Positions 47,901 through 56,317 of a stretch of DNA of 64,000 nt are shown here, piece by piece. Both the position numbers and the translations under genes were made by a program. Within the stretch, counting starts at the first letter, position 1. Every line of letters begins with the position of its first letter. Origin of the DNA: Microcoleus sp. EPA2 (GTDB taxonomy: Bacteria; Cyanobacteriota; Cyanobacteriia; Cyanobacteriales; Microcoleaceae); contig JAHRFD010000002.1 in assembly GCA_020882975.1 (NCBI GenBank), positions 318,039 through 382,038 of the forward strand. Reading direction: 5' to 3'. Below the pieces are notes generated by a model. That model saw only the letters and a list, made by a program, of their open reading frames with translations, was not told the DNA's origin and made no database searches.

Positions 47901-50485
47901 ATCTAGCTAGTCCCGAAATTTACCCCACCGTTGTATTTACCATGGCAGATATTTGTATCAAATACGGTAATTCTGCCCCTGCTAGTTATGCCTATGCTTG
48001 TTGCAGTTTAATTTGTGAAGTAATCGGAGAAATTGAATTAGGCTATCAATACGGTCAACTATCCTTACAGGTTTTAGATAAATTTCCATCTCCCGAATTT
48101 CACTCGAAAGTTGTGATGGTTTATAATGCCTGCGTCAGACATTGGAAAGAACCGACTCGCTCGACTCTACCTTATCTGCTATCGGCAGTCCAAAGTGGTT
48201 TAGAAACTGGCGATCTTGAGTATGCTTGCTATGCTGCTATTTATCTTTGCATCTACAGTTTTTTTAGCGGCGAAGACCTAAAATTAGTAGATCAAAAATA
48301 TGAACAGTATCTGGAACTTATGCTCGATTCTAAACAAGAATATCAGACTTACTATACCCAAATATGGCGACAATTAGTATTAAATTTACAAGGATTAGCT
48401 GATGATAATTGTCGCTTAGTGGGGGAAAGTTTCAATGAAGATGAAATGTTACCTGTTTTGTTGGCAGCCAACAATGTCTCTTCCATTTTTGGGATTTATT
48501 TTGCTAAAATGGTTGTGAATTATTTGTTTGGCGATCGCGATCGGGCCCTGGAAAATGCCCAGCTAGCAGAGCAATATGTCGCTGGAGTCGGGTCGTTAAT
48601 GATGGTTCCACAGCACAACTTTTACCATTCCCTCACCCTGCTAGCACTGTACCCCCATGCAGAGGCGATCGCAGCAGAACAATACTTAAACCAAGTGAGA
48701 AACAATCAGGAAGAAATGCAAACATGGGCGTTTCATGCACCGATGAATTATCAACATAAGTATGAATTAGTAGCAGCAGAAATAGCACGAGTATTAGGAG
48801 ACAGGCTGGAAGCGATGGATTTGTACGATCGCGCCATTGTGACAGCCCAAAAAAACCAATACATCCAAGAAGAAGCACTAGCAAACGAACTGGCTGCTAA
48901 ATTCTATCTGGAATTAGGCAAAGATAAAATTGCCAGCGTCTATCTAACCGACGCTTACTATGCTTATGCTCGCTGGGGTTCTCCGGCAAAAATTAAAAAT
49001 CTAGAACAAAACTATTCCCAATTACTAGCTCCCATTCTCCAACAAACAACAAGCCTCTATGGGGGAATAACAATTGCTGAAACTATGCTAGAGGGCGTTA
49101 GTAGCACTAGCAAAGATATGTCGCAGTCCCTGGATTTAGAAACAGTAATCAAAGCTTCTCAAGCCATATCAGGAGAAATTAATGTAGAGGAATTACTCTC
49201 AACTTTAATCAGAATACTAAACGAAAATGCTGGAGCTTCTCAGAGCTATATTATATTAGAAATTAATAGTGAATTAGTGATAGTTGCCAAATGTTTAAAT
49301 GAGCAATCTTATTTACCTAATATTTTACTCATTCAAAGCGACGAACTTCCCATCACTGCCATTAACTACGTCTGGCGTACTAGAGAAACCTTGGTAATTA
49401 ACGATATTGCTACTGAAAATATGTTTGCTGCGGACCCCTACATTATCGATCGCCAACCTAAATCGGTATTGTGTACTCCCATTGTTAACCAAGGTAAGGC
49501 GATCGGCATTTTGTATTTAGAAAATAGTCTCGCCACTGGCGCATTTACGACTGACAGATTGGAAGTCTTAAAAATCCTATCTTCCCAAGCTGCTATCTCC
49601 ATTGAAAATGCTCTGTTATATCAAACTCTTGAAGATAAAGTTGAAGAACGCACTGCCGAACTAGCCCAAGCAAATCAAGAAATTTCTGCCCTCAACCAGC
49701 GCCTCAAAACCGAAAATATTCACATGAGTGCCGAACTGGATCTCCTCAAGCAAATGCAGCAGTTAATTCTGCCAAAGCCAGCGGAACTCCAAGCAATAAA
49801 AGGCTTAGATATTGCGGGATTTATGGAACCAGCGGATCGAGTAGGGGGCGATTACTACGACGTACTTTGTACTGACCAAGTTGTGACAATCTGCATTGGA
49901 GATGTTACAGGACATGGATTAGAAAGTGGCATTTTGATGGTGATGACTCAAGCAGCAGTCCGCACTCTTCAGGAACTGCAAGAATCCGATCCCGTCCGTT
50001 TTTTAGATACCCTTAATCGCACCATTTACAAAAATATCCAGCGCATGAACTCTGACAAAAATCTGACCCTCGCGCTGCTGAATTACGCCGACGGCAAAGT
50101 TAGTATTAGCGGTCAACACGAGGAAACTATCGTGGTCAGAAAAGGTGGTCAGATTGAAAGAATTGACACAATGGATTTAGGATTTCCTATCGGCTTAGAT
50201 GAGGATATTTCTGATTGGATTAGTCAGGTTGTAGTAGACTTAGAGCCTGGTGACGGGGTAGTGCTTTATACTGACGGCATCCCCGAAGCCAGAAATATCG
50301 AGAAAGAATTCTACGGTATAGAAAGACTCTGTGAAGTAGTTTCTCAAAACTGGCATCGCAGGGCCGAACAAATCAAGCAAGCCACCATCGATGATTTGCG
50401 AAAATTTATGGGACAAGAAAAGGTATTTGATGACATTACCTTGGTGGTTCTCAAGCAAAAAAAGTTAAGTTATGTAAATAAGTAG
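44975..50485 (+). CDS. Giant Ser/Thr kinase-AAA-GAF-PP2C (SpoIIE) signalling protein
   Basis: An 1836-residue soluble protein. Domains: Ser/Thr protein kinase (about 8-280; Lys38 in VVIKLLK, catalytic loop IIHKDIKPQN with Asp138, metal site DFS with Asp157 in place of DFG); AAA-type ATPase (about 330-650; P-loop GFSGIGKT near 366 and Walker B VIFLDDLQWAD near 492); a long helical TPR-like region (about 750-1370); GAF (about 1395-1545); coiled coil; and a SpoIIE/PP2C phosphatase (about 1600-1830) with GGDYYDV, GDVTGHG, TDGIPEA and DDITLVV metal motifs. The front part resembles HstK-type kinases of heterocystous cyanobacteria, in which a histidine kinase normally forms the C-terminus; here a phosphatase replaces it. 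The last 828 bp are almost identical to the phosphatase at 51715. Confidence 0.93.
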   Translation: MTPLSISGYRAIELLYSGPRTLVYRGCSESDNQPVVIKLLKSEYPTFSELVQFRNQYTIAKNIDHSGIVKHLSLEPYRNGFALVMEDFGGISLAEYVANDVFGINGKFTNRLEDFLQIALQICSALEAIYQNKIIHKDIKPQNILINPQTQQIKIIDFSISSLLPRENQEIKNANILEGTLAYMSPEQTGRMNRGIDYRTDFYSLGVTFYELLTGQLPFSSNEPMELVHCHIARQPIHPIALNPAIPQVLNNIVLKLMAKTAEARYQTVTGLKYDLELCLKAYSHTGTTGTIELFALGHRDISEHFVIPEKLYGREIEVLTLLAAFQRVASPQANSLTTNLKTSPNSAKKTHKLRRRATTEIMLIAGFSGIGKTAVVNEIHKPIVQQRGYFIKGKFDQFRRDIPFSAWVQALQKLMEQLLTESVERVENWQLQILSALGENAQVIIDVIPELELLIGKQPPVPELEPSPAQNRFNLLFQKFIRVFATKNHPLVIFLDDLQWADSASLKLMQLLLGESEGQHLLLIGAYRDNEVSNVHPLMLTLSEIRKLGTSSSSVPSHGSDRPVPIINQITLAPLSKLDLNRLVADALTCPLERSLSLTELIFQKTQGNPFFSNQFLKKLYEDKLIYFDLNTGNQGEYAPSTAPTGTAGGWQCDLSKIRELAVSDDVVEFMANQLQKLPIATQDVLKLAACIGSQFDLETLAVVCEKSQVDTAADLWKALQEGLILPQSQIYKFFTEDGEASPLAVADCPLPSYKFLHDRVQQAAYFLITDDATQLTHLKIGRLLLSNTPECEKEERIFDIVNHLNMGVELIVDRTERNQLASLNLLAGRKAKTSTAYAAAVDYLTIARHLLPDDSWTDLYDLTLDIYVESVEAEYLNTNFDLSQQLTEIVLSHSRNLLDQFRVYEARIQSYIAQNQMKLAVDTGLEVLGMLGVVLETELPGEEEISSLVDLPEIKDAYKIAALRILCAIASGAYLASPEIYPTVVFTMADICIKYGNSAPASYAYACCSLICEVIGEIELGYQYGQLSLQVLDKFPSPEFHSKVVMVYNACVRHWKEPTRSTLPYLLSAVQSGLETGDLEYACYAAIYLCIYSFFSGEDLKLVDQKYEQYLELMLDSKQEYQTYYTQIWRQLVLNLQGLADDNCRLVGESFNEDEMLPVLLAANNVSSIFGIYFAKMVVNYLFGDRDRALENAQLAEQYVAGVGSLMMVPQHNFYHSLTLLALYPHAEAIAAEQYLNQVRNNQEEMQTWAFHAPMNYQHKYELVAAEIARVLGDRLEAMDLYDRAIVTAQKNQYIQEEALANELAAKFYLELGKDKIASVYLTDAYYAYARWGSPAKIKNLEQNYSQLLAPILQQTTSLYGGITIAETMLEGVSSTSKDMSQSLDLETVIKASQAISGEINVEELLSTLIRILNENAGASQSYIILEINSELVIVAKCLNEQSYLPNILLIQSDELPITAINYVWRTRETLVINDIATENMFAADPYIIDRQPKSVLCTPIVNQGKAIGILYLENSLATGAFTTDRLEVLKILSSQAAISIENALLYQTLEDKVEERTAELAQANQEISALNQRLKTENIHMSAELDLLKQMQQLILPKPAELQAIKGLDIAGFMEPADRVGGDYYDVLCTDQVVTICIGDVTGHGLESGILMVMTQAAVRTLQELQESDPVRFLDTLNRTIYKNIQRMNSDKNLTLALLNYADGKVSISGQHEETIVVRKGGQIERIDTMDLGFPIGLDEDISDWISQVVVDLEPGDGVVLYTDGIPEARNIEKEFYGIERLCEVVSQNWHRRAEQIKQATIDDLRKFMGQEKVFDDITLVVLKQKKLSYVNK
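49631..50458 (+). repeat. Duplicated coiled-coil/PP2C module, copy A
   Basis: The 828-bp segment beginning GAAGATAAAGTTGAAGAACG aligns without gaps to 53029-53856 (constant offset 3398), with only scattered substitutions. Similarity begins abruptly at this point in both genes. Confidence 0.85.
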
Positions 50486-50526
50486 GCGTTGTAAAACGCC
50501 AATATGTAAACGATTGTAAAGTAGCC

Positions 50527-50556
50527 AAATCCCTTACAGGTAGGGGATTTATTTTT
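50527..50556 (+). terminator. Probable rho-independent terminator after the giant kinase gene
   Basis: Arms AAATCCC (50527-50533) and GGGATTT (50544-50550), loop TTACAGGTAG, then ATTTTTG. Located 41 bp after the stop. Confidence 0.7.
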
Positions 50557-50603
50557 GATATCCTATGTTACGATGGCAGATACTAAATAGGATGGTAAAT
50601 ACA

Positions 50604-51590
50604 ATGAATAAACAAAAAAAGAAAGTCATTGTCGATACAGACATGGGATGGGATGATTGGCTAGCCATTCTTTTTTTGATGCAACATCCCGATATAGAAA
50701 TCCTGGGACTAACTGTTACCGGTGTTGGGGAGTCTCACCTCACCCCAGGAGTCAAGAATGCACGCAATTTGCTAGAACTAGGAGGCAAGGGCACAGTACC
50801 AGTGTGTGCGGGGACTAACCAGCCACTAATTTATAGTAACGTATTTCCCCCAGACTTTCGCAAAAAAATTGACTCTATTTTTAACCTTAATTTGCCTGTT
50901 AATCCACACCCCCTCGATCCAAGATCCGCCGTTACTTTTTTTCATGAAACCTTGAGTGATTCCCCAGATAAAGTTACTATTCTCTCGATTGGTGGCATGA
51001 CTAATTTAGGAAATTTTATCCGACAATACGGCCATAAATTTAATTCAAAAATTGAAAGGATATTTATCATGGGTGGTGCCATAGATGTAAGAGGTAATGT
51101 CGCAGATTTTGAGGGTTACTACCCTACTAACCAAACCGCTGAATGGAATATATTCATCGATATTCTAGGAGCAAAAATAGTTATGGAATCTGCTATACCT
51201 CTAACTTTTGTCCCCCTAGATGCGGCCTATCAAGTTGAATTGACCTTGGATTTTGTGACTGAATTTGCTCGATCAGCCAAAACCCCCTGTGCAGAGTTTG
51301 CTAGTAAAATTATGATTGCGAAACTAGGTCAGGACATGAGTGCTGGTTTTCAGGAGTATTTCTACGATCCCCTCGCAGCAGCCGTAATGGCTGGCCCTGT
51401 CAACTTAGTGACAAAAACTGAAACTAAGAAGTTGAAGGTAGTTCAAGAATTGAATCAAGAAGACGACCATTCAGGACAACTAATACATGATTGTTGCGCC
51501 AAGAGTGTTCAAGTCTGTATGTCCGTCGATAGCAAGGTTTTCCAAAATGTTTTTAAGAATATCCTGAACCAGGAAAGCAATCCTCTTTAA
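50604..51590 (+). CDS. Inosine/uridine-preferring nucleoside hydrolase family protein
   Basis: A 328-residue enzyme of the nucleoside hydrolase family, which cleaves N-glycosidic bonds of ribonucleosides. The Ca-binding motif reads VIVDTDMGWDDWLAI (family DTDxGxDDxxA), with supporting motifs LGLTVTGVGE, MGGAIDVRGN and TAEWNIFID. Start: ATG 50604 preferred, since AGGATGG lies 8 bp upstream; ATGs at 50592 and 50565 are in frame. No signal peptide. It sits between two SpoIIE phosphatase genes without evident functional link. The Ala-to-Trp change after DD suggests an unusual substrate pocket, perhaps not a common nucleoside. Confidence 0.9.
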   Translation: MNKQKKKVIVDTDMGWDDWLAILFLMQHPDIEILGLTVTGVGESHLTPGVKNARNLLELGGKGTVPVCAGTNQPLIYSNVFPPDFRKKIDSIFNLNLPVNPHPLDPRSAVTFFHETLSDSPDKVTILSIGGMTNLGNFIRQYGHKFNSKIERIFIMGGAIDVRGNVADFEGYYPTNQTAEWNIFIDILGAKIVMESAIPLTFVPLDAAYQVELTLDFVTEFARSAKTPCAEFASKIMIAKLGQDMSAGFQEYFYDPLAAAVMAGPVNLVTKTETKKLKVVQELNQEDDHSGQLIHDCCAKSVQVCMSVDSKVFQNVFKNILNQESNPL

Positions 51591-51714
51591 TTTGTACAAT
51601 TTTTACTCCTGGTTTCTAGTCTGACCCCCAAAAATCCCGCTCGCATTTTACAACTAATCACTCCTAACGAATCTGCTTTTAACTGTCCATTTTTTGCTAG
51701 GAATTTTTATAACT

Positions 51715-53880
51715 ATGGTTTCTCAAAAAACAGGGATAGATAAAAATATCCCTAGGAAAGGCTCTTTCGGCAAATTCAGCCTCCGCACCACCCTCGTCGT
51801 GCCTTTTGTTTTACAAATTTTTGCTGCTGTTGGTCTAGTGGCTTATCTGTCATTCCAAAGCGGACAGCAGTCTGTTAATGAAGTCGCTTATCAACTACGC
51901 CGGGAAGTATCAAACCGCATCAAACAAAATTTAGAGAACTATCTTAAAACCCCTTACTTAATTCATAAAATTAACTTGGATTCCCTGGAATTAAAACAGA
52001 TATCTCTGCAAGATATTCCAAATTTAGAAATACATTTATGGAAAAAGATTAATCAATTTTCCGAAATAGGTTTCATTGGCTACGCTTCAGAACAAGGTGA
52101 AATGTTGGGGATGGAACGACTAGATAATGGGCTAATAGAAGTCAATTTAATGGAAAATTCCAGTCCCGGAAATCTTGGTATTTATACAACCGATAAGCAG
52201 GGAAATCGAATCGCTCTCCGAAAAGTTATTCCTAATTTTATTAACAACAAACGTCCCTGGTATCAGAAAGCTGTTCAGTCAAAAAAAGCAACATGGAGCG
52301 ATATTTTTATTTATCAAGGCACTCCGAGACCAGCGATATCTGCCGTTGTACCTGTTTACGATGGGGCTGGTCAGATCCAAGGTGTGCTGTTCAATGATTT
52401 TTTACTTTCCTTAATCAGTGATTTTTTGAAAACATTAAAAATAGGTGAATCCGGTCAAACATTCATTATTGAACGTTCAGGAATGTTGGTTGCTAGTTCG
52501 ACAGAAAAGCCATTTGTTATCAAAAACCAAAAAGCGAACGAACTTCAACAAATTCCGCAGCTACTCAGTGCAGTGGAGAGTAGAGATCCCCTCGTACAAT
52601 TTACTACAAAATATCTACTGTCACGCTTTCAGAATTTCAATTCAATTAGGACTGAACAACAATTAGATTTGAAATTCAAAAATCAGCGATATTTTGCACA
52701 AATATCACCATTTCAGGATGAGTACGGTCTGGATTGGCTGATTGTTGTCATAGTTCCAGAGTCGGACTTTATGGGTCAGATTGAGACGAATACTCACAGA
52801 ACGATTATTTTATCTGTGGTTGCACTAATTGTGGCAATTACTCTTGGTGTTTTTTCGGCTCGTTGGATTGCTCACCCAATTTTTCGGATTACCCAAGCCT
52901 CCGAATATATAGCAGGTGGCAATCTCGATCAACACGTAAATGAATCTCACCCTATCGTGGAAATTAAAAAATTAGCAAATTCTTTCAATAGTATGGCTGG
53001 ACAACTCAAAGATTCCTTTGAAACATTGGAAGATAAAGTTGAAGAACGCACTGCCGAACTAGCCCAAGCAAATCAAGAAATTTCTACCCTCAACCATCTC
53101 CTCAAAACCGAAAATATTCGCATGAGTGCCGAACTGGATATCCTCCAGCAAATGCAGCAGTTAATTCTGCCCAAACCAGCCGAACTCCAAGCAATAAAAG
53201 GCTTAGATATTGCGGGATTTATGGAACCAGCGGAGCAAGTAGGTGGCGATTACTACGACGTACTTTGTACGGAGGGACTTGTGACAATCTGCATTGGAGA
53301 TGTTACAGGACACGGATTAGAAAGTGGCATTTTGATGGTGATGACTCAAGCAGCAGTCCGCACTCTTCAGGAACTGCAAGAATCCGATCCCGTCCGTTTT
53401 TTAGATACCCTTAATCGCACCATTTACAAAAATGTCCAGCGCATGAAATCTGACAAATGTCTGACCCTAGCTCTGCTGAATTACGCCGACGGTAAAGTTA
53501 GTATTAGCGGTCAACACGAGGAAATTATAGTGGTCAGAAAAGGTGGTCAGATTGAAAGAATTGACACAATGGATTTAGGATTTCCTATCGGCTTAGATGA
53601 GGATATTTTAGATTGGATTAGTCAGGTTGTAGTAGACTTAGAGTCTGGTGACGGGGTAGTGCTTTATACTGACGGCATCCCCGAAGCCAGAAATAGCGAG
53701 AAAGAATTCTACGGTATAGAAAGACTCTGTGAAGTAGTTTCTCAAAACTGGCATCGCAGCGCCGAACAAATCAAGCAAGCCACTATTGATGATTTGCGAA
53801 AATTTAGGGGAGAAGAAAAGGTACTTGATGACATTACTTTGCTAGTATTGAAGCAACAGGGAAATATTGTGCATAATTGA
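51715..53880 (+). CDS. dCache-HAMP-PP2C (SpoIIE/SiaA-like) membrane phosphatase
   Basis: A 721-residue sensor phosphatase. Start ATG 51715 (MVSQKTGIDKNIPRKGSF); the TTG at 51694 is in frame but has no better signal. Transmembrane helix 1 (about 26-46) is followed by a periplasmic double-Cache domain (about 55-350; PWYQKAVQSKKATWSDIF is typical), helix 2 (about 362-384), HAMP (about 386-440), a coiled coil and a SpoIIE/PP2C domain (about 490-715; GGDYYDV, GDVTGHG, TDGIPEA, DDITLLV). It should dephosphorylate a STAS-type partner when an extracellular ligand is sensed, as SiaA and RsbU-type phosphatases do. The putative partner genes are at 54040-56303, immediately downstream. Confidence 0.94.
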   Translation: MVSQKTGIDKNIPRKGSFGKFSLRTTLVVPFVLQIFAAVGLVAYLSFQSGQQSVNEVAYQLRREVSNRIKQNLENYLKTPYLIHKINLDSLELKQISLQDIPNLEIHLWKKINQFSEIGFIGYASEQGEMLGMERLDNGLIEVNLMENSSPGNLGIYTTDKQGNRIALRKVIPNFINNKRPWYQKAVQSKKATWSDIFIYQGTPRPAISAVVPVYDGAGQIQGVLFNDFLLSLISDFLKTLKIGESGQTFIIERSGMLVASSTEKPFVIKNQKANELQQIPQLLSAVESRDPLVQFTTKYLLSRFQNFNSIRTEQQLDLKFKNQRYFAQISPFQDEYGLDWLIVVIVPESDFMGQIETNTHRTIILSVVALIVAITLGVFSARWIAHPIFRITQASEYIAGGNLDQHVNESHPIVEIKKLANSFNSMAGQLKDSFETLEDKVEERTAELAQANQEISTLNHLLKTENIRMSAELDILQQMQQLILPKPAELQAIKGLDIAGFMEPAEQVGGDYYDVLCTEGLVTICIGDVTGHGLESGILMVMTQAAVRTLQELQESDPVRFLDTLNRTIYKNVQRMKSDKCLTLALLNYADGKVSISGQHEEIIVVRKGGQIERIDTMDLGFPIGLDEDILDWISQVVVDLESGDGVVLYTDGIPEARNSEKEFYGIERLCEVVSQNWHRSAEQIKQATIDDLRKFRGEEKVLDDITLLVLKQQGNIVHN
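53029..53856 (+). repeat. Duplicated coiled-coil/PP2C module, copy B
   Basis: Second copy of the segment at 49631-50458. The preceding HAMP and Cache domains are unrelated to copy A, so the module was recombined between genes or homogenised. Confidence 0.85.
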
Positions 53881-54039
53881 CGATCGCCTACGAGAGAGCA
53901 GCTTTAGAGGAGCGATCGGGGATTTGGGGGCGCAGAATGTCAGAAGCAACCGGATTTCTCGATCGCATCGTGTAACCTCTAATAATTTACAGCTAGCGAT
54001 TGAAACAATTTTTCGCTCCCAAGTTCGGGAGTATAAATT

Positions 54040-55275
54040 ATGACAACCCAGATAAATTTAGCACAATCTACATCTCCTGAAGAACTCAAGACTCAGCTAC
54101 AGCATTTGATGGAGAAACTTGAAGAAGTCGAAGATGAAAAAAATAGCTATGAAACTTTAGTAGAAATTATCACGGAGCATTCCACGGATTTGGAAAACCA
54201 AATCCGTCATAATAATCGAGAGATGCAGACTTATATCGAGCAGGTAAAAAAGGTGATAGATGCAGCTATCGCTGTGAAAAACAACTGCTTTGAACCTCAG
54301 ATATTGTCCGATGTCGCAGCGCGCAGTGATACGCTGGGAGAACTGGCACAGGTTTTTTCCCATATGGTGCAAACGGTGAAAGCGCGGGAACAGGAATTAG
54401 AGAAACTTTTGCAGGCTTACGGACGTTTTGTTCCCGATGAATTTTTCCAATTTCTGGGAAAGCAGAGTGTTGTGGATTTCCAGCTTGGAGATCACGTCAG
54501 TAAAGAGATGGCTATCATGTTTTCTGATATCCGTTCGTTCACCACAATGGCCGAGCAAATGACTGCTCAACAAAACTTTAACTTTATCAATAGCTATTTA
54601 CAGCGAATTAGTCCCGGAATTAGGAATCACAATGGTTTTATTGTCAAGTATATGGGAGATGGAGTGATGGCAGTTTTTCCCGAAGGGGTTGATGATGCCA
54701 TTCAGGCGGGAATTGTGAAGTTAGAGGAGTTGCAAAAATATAATCAAAGCCGTAAAATCAATGGAGAGATTCCGGTGAATATTGGCATTGGTATCCATGT
54801 TGGTGATACGATGGTGGGGATTATTGGAGAAGCAAATCGGATGCAAGCTGATGCCCTGTCCGATCATGTGAATATCACGGCTCGTCTGGAAGGTTTGACT
54901 AAGTATTATGGCGTATCTTTATTAATTTCAGGAGAGGTGGTACAACGTTTGAGTCAACCGTCCAAGTATCATATTCGCTTTTTGGATCGGGCGATTGTGA
55001 AAGGTAGACAAGAACCGATTACTGTTTGTGAGGTGTTAGATGTTGAAGTAGAACCAGTGCGATCGCTCAAAATTCTAACTTTGCCTATTTTTGAGGATGG
55101 ACTAGAACAATATTGTCAGGGAAACTTTGCTAATGCCAAGGTTTGTTTTGAAAAAATTGTGGCGTTAAATCCCGATGACAAACCCAGCCAAATTTATCTA
55201 GAACGCATCCAAGCACTTTTAGAAAATAGTATTCCGGCTAATTGGAATGGCGTGTGGAAATTTACCCAAAAGTGA
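54040..55275 (+). CDS. Coiled-coil class III adenylate cyclase of the SiaABC-like cluster
   Basis: A 411-residue cytosolic cyclase. The N-terminal coiled coil (about 12-130, LKTQLQHLMEKLEEVEDEKN) is followed by the catalytic domain (about 155-340): FSDIRSFT with the metal Asp, VKYMGDGVMAVF with the adenine-selecting Lys and second metal Asp, and ALSDHVNITARLE with the adenine-selecting Asp and the Asn/Arg pair. The C-terminal 60 residues resemble a TPR unit (GNFANAKVCFEKIVALNPDD). Product should be cAMP. It lies 159 bp after the PP2C phosphatase gene and 28 bp before a SiaB-like gene, occupying the place of the diguanylate cyclase gene in Pseudomonas sia clusters. Confidence 0.94.
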   Translation: MTTQINLAQSTSPEELKTQLQHLMEKLEEVEDEKNSYETLVEIITEHSTDLENQIRHNNREMQTYIEQVKKVIDAAIAVKNNCFEPQILSDVAARSDTLGELAQVFSHMVQTVKAREQELEKLLQAYGRFVPDEFFQFLGKQSVVDFQLGDHVSKEMAIMFSDIRSFTTMAEQMTAQQNFNFINSYLQRISPGIRNHNGFIVKYMGDGVMAVFPEGVDDAIQAGIVKLEELQKYNQSRKINGEIPVNIGIGIHVGDTMVGIIGEANRMQADALSDHVNITARLEGLTKYYGVSLLISGEVVQRLSQPSKYHIRFLDRAIVKGRQEPITVCEVLDVEVEPVRSLKILTLPIFEDGLEQYCQGNFANAKVCFEKIVALNPDDKPSQIYLERIQALLENSIPANWNGVWKFTQK

Positions 55276-55303
55276 CCTAAAAAAATAATTGGAGGGAGAC
55301 AAT

Positions 55304-55915
55304 ATGACATCGGGAAGCTTGGAGAAAGGGATAGAAATTTTTGGAGAATTTATCGATGAATTTCCACCGGATCATGACTCCCTAGAACTTACATTTACTC
55401 CCAGTTCTCGCCCCATCAAGCAGCGCTGGCGAAATAATCGGGTATCTGCTCATTTTGTAGCAGATTATTTGTCTAGTTTTTTACCAGTGGACGAGCAGAA
55501 TTTTAGCAGCGAAAAACGAATTAAACAAAGCAAAGGAGCCGTGAGCTATATTGCTAATGAACTGTTAGAAAATGCTATAAAATTTAGTGATGATGACTGT
55601 AGTCACAAGGTAAGGTTTGGGATTCACTTTATAGGAGAAGATGATGTAACAGCGGTAATTTATGCTACGAATTATGTGAAGGAAGCAGCAGCTCATAAAT
55701 TGCAGGAATTCATTAAAGAACTGCTGATTTCTGACTCTAATGAACTCTATTTACAGCAGCTTGAAAAAAATGCTGAAATAGAAAGTGAAACATCGGGATT
55801 AGGATTGCTGACGATGATTAATGACTATGCTGCTAAGATAGGTTGGAAATTTGAATCGATAGCCGATGGTCTCCCTATGCTCGCTATTACGACCCTCGTT
55901 CAAATTAGTGTTTAG
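55304..55915 (+). CDS. DUF6272/SiaB-like ATPase (putative protein kinase of a partner switch)
   Basis: A 203-residue protein. ATG 55304 is chosen because GGAGGGAG lies just upstream; the TTG at 55289 is in frame but overlaps that site. The protein has a GHKL-like ATP-binding pattern: ANELLENAIKFSDDD (N box) and SGLGLLTMINDYA near the C-terminus (G box). By family resemblance to SiaB and to anti-sigma-factor kinases it should phosphorylate a STAS/SiaC-type protein, the product of the next gene. No membrane segment. Moderately sure of the SiaB/DUF6272 family; the kinase activity is inferred. Confidence 0.75.
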   Translation: MTSGSLEKGIEIFGEFIDEFPPDHDSLELTFTPSSRPIKQRWRNNRVSAHFVADYLSSFLPVDEQNFSSEKRIKQSKGAVSYIANELLENAIKFSDDDCSHKVRFGIHFIGEDDVTAVIYATNYVKEAAAHKLQEFIKELLISDSNELYLQQLEKNAEIESETSGLGLLTMINDYAAKIGWKFESIADGLPMLAITTLVQISV

Positions 55916-55949
55916 TAGAGCCAGAATTCACTCAGGAAACCACAAAACT

Positions 55950-56303
55950 ATGGATATTCAAGAACTTAAAGGTCAAGACTACTTTATTCAATACGATCCA
56001 GAATCGGTGACAGTCTGTTTCAAAGGCGAACTCAGCTTAGATGGAGCGTCAGATTATAAGCCCATAGTTGATTTATTAGATGAGGTTGCTAGTTTAGAAC
56101 CTCCTCACATTACTTTGAACCTCAAACAACTGGAGTTTCTTAACAGTTCTGGTATTAATATGCTCTCCAAGTTTGTCATTAGTGTGCGGAAAAAGAAAAC
56201 GATTGAACTGTTGGTAACAGGTTCAAATGATGTTCCTTGGCAACAGAAATCTCTTAAGAATTTAGAAAAGTTGTTGCCAACCTTGAAGCTGCAATTGGAG
56301 TGA
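55950..56303 (+). CDS. STAS/SiaC-like anti-sigma antagonist-type phosphoprotein
   Basis: A 117-residue protein. The ATG at 55950 follows AGGAAA; upstream in-frame starts overlap the previous gene and are not preferred. The fold pattern is that of a STAS domain: SVTVCFKGELSLDG, HITLNLKQLEFLNSSGINML. The serine pair in LNSSG occupies the phosphorylation position of SpoIIAA/RsbV-type antagonists. It lies 34 bp after the SiaB-like gene and converges with a histidine kinase gene. Probable cycle: phosphorylation by the SiaB-like protein, dephosphorylation by the PP2C proteins, with the free form binding a target, possibly the adenylate cyclase two genes upstream. Confidence 0.85.
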   Translation: MDIQELKGQDYFIQYDPESVTVCFKGELSLDGASDYKPIVDLLDEVASLEPPHITLNLKQLEFLNSSGINMLSKFVISVRKKKTIELLVTGSNDVPWQQKSLKNLEKLLPTLKLQLE

Positions 56304-56317
56304 TTTTTGTTAACTGT

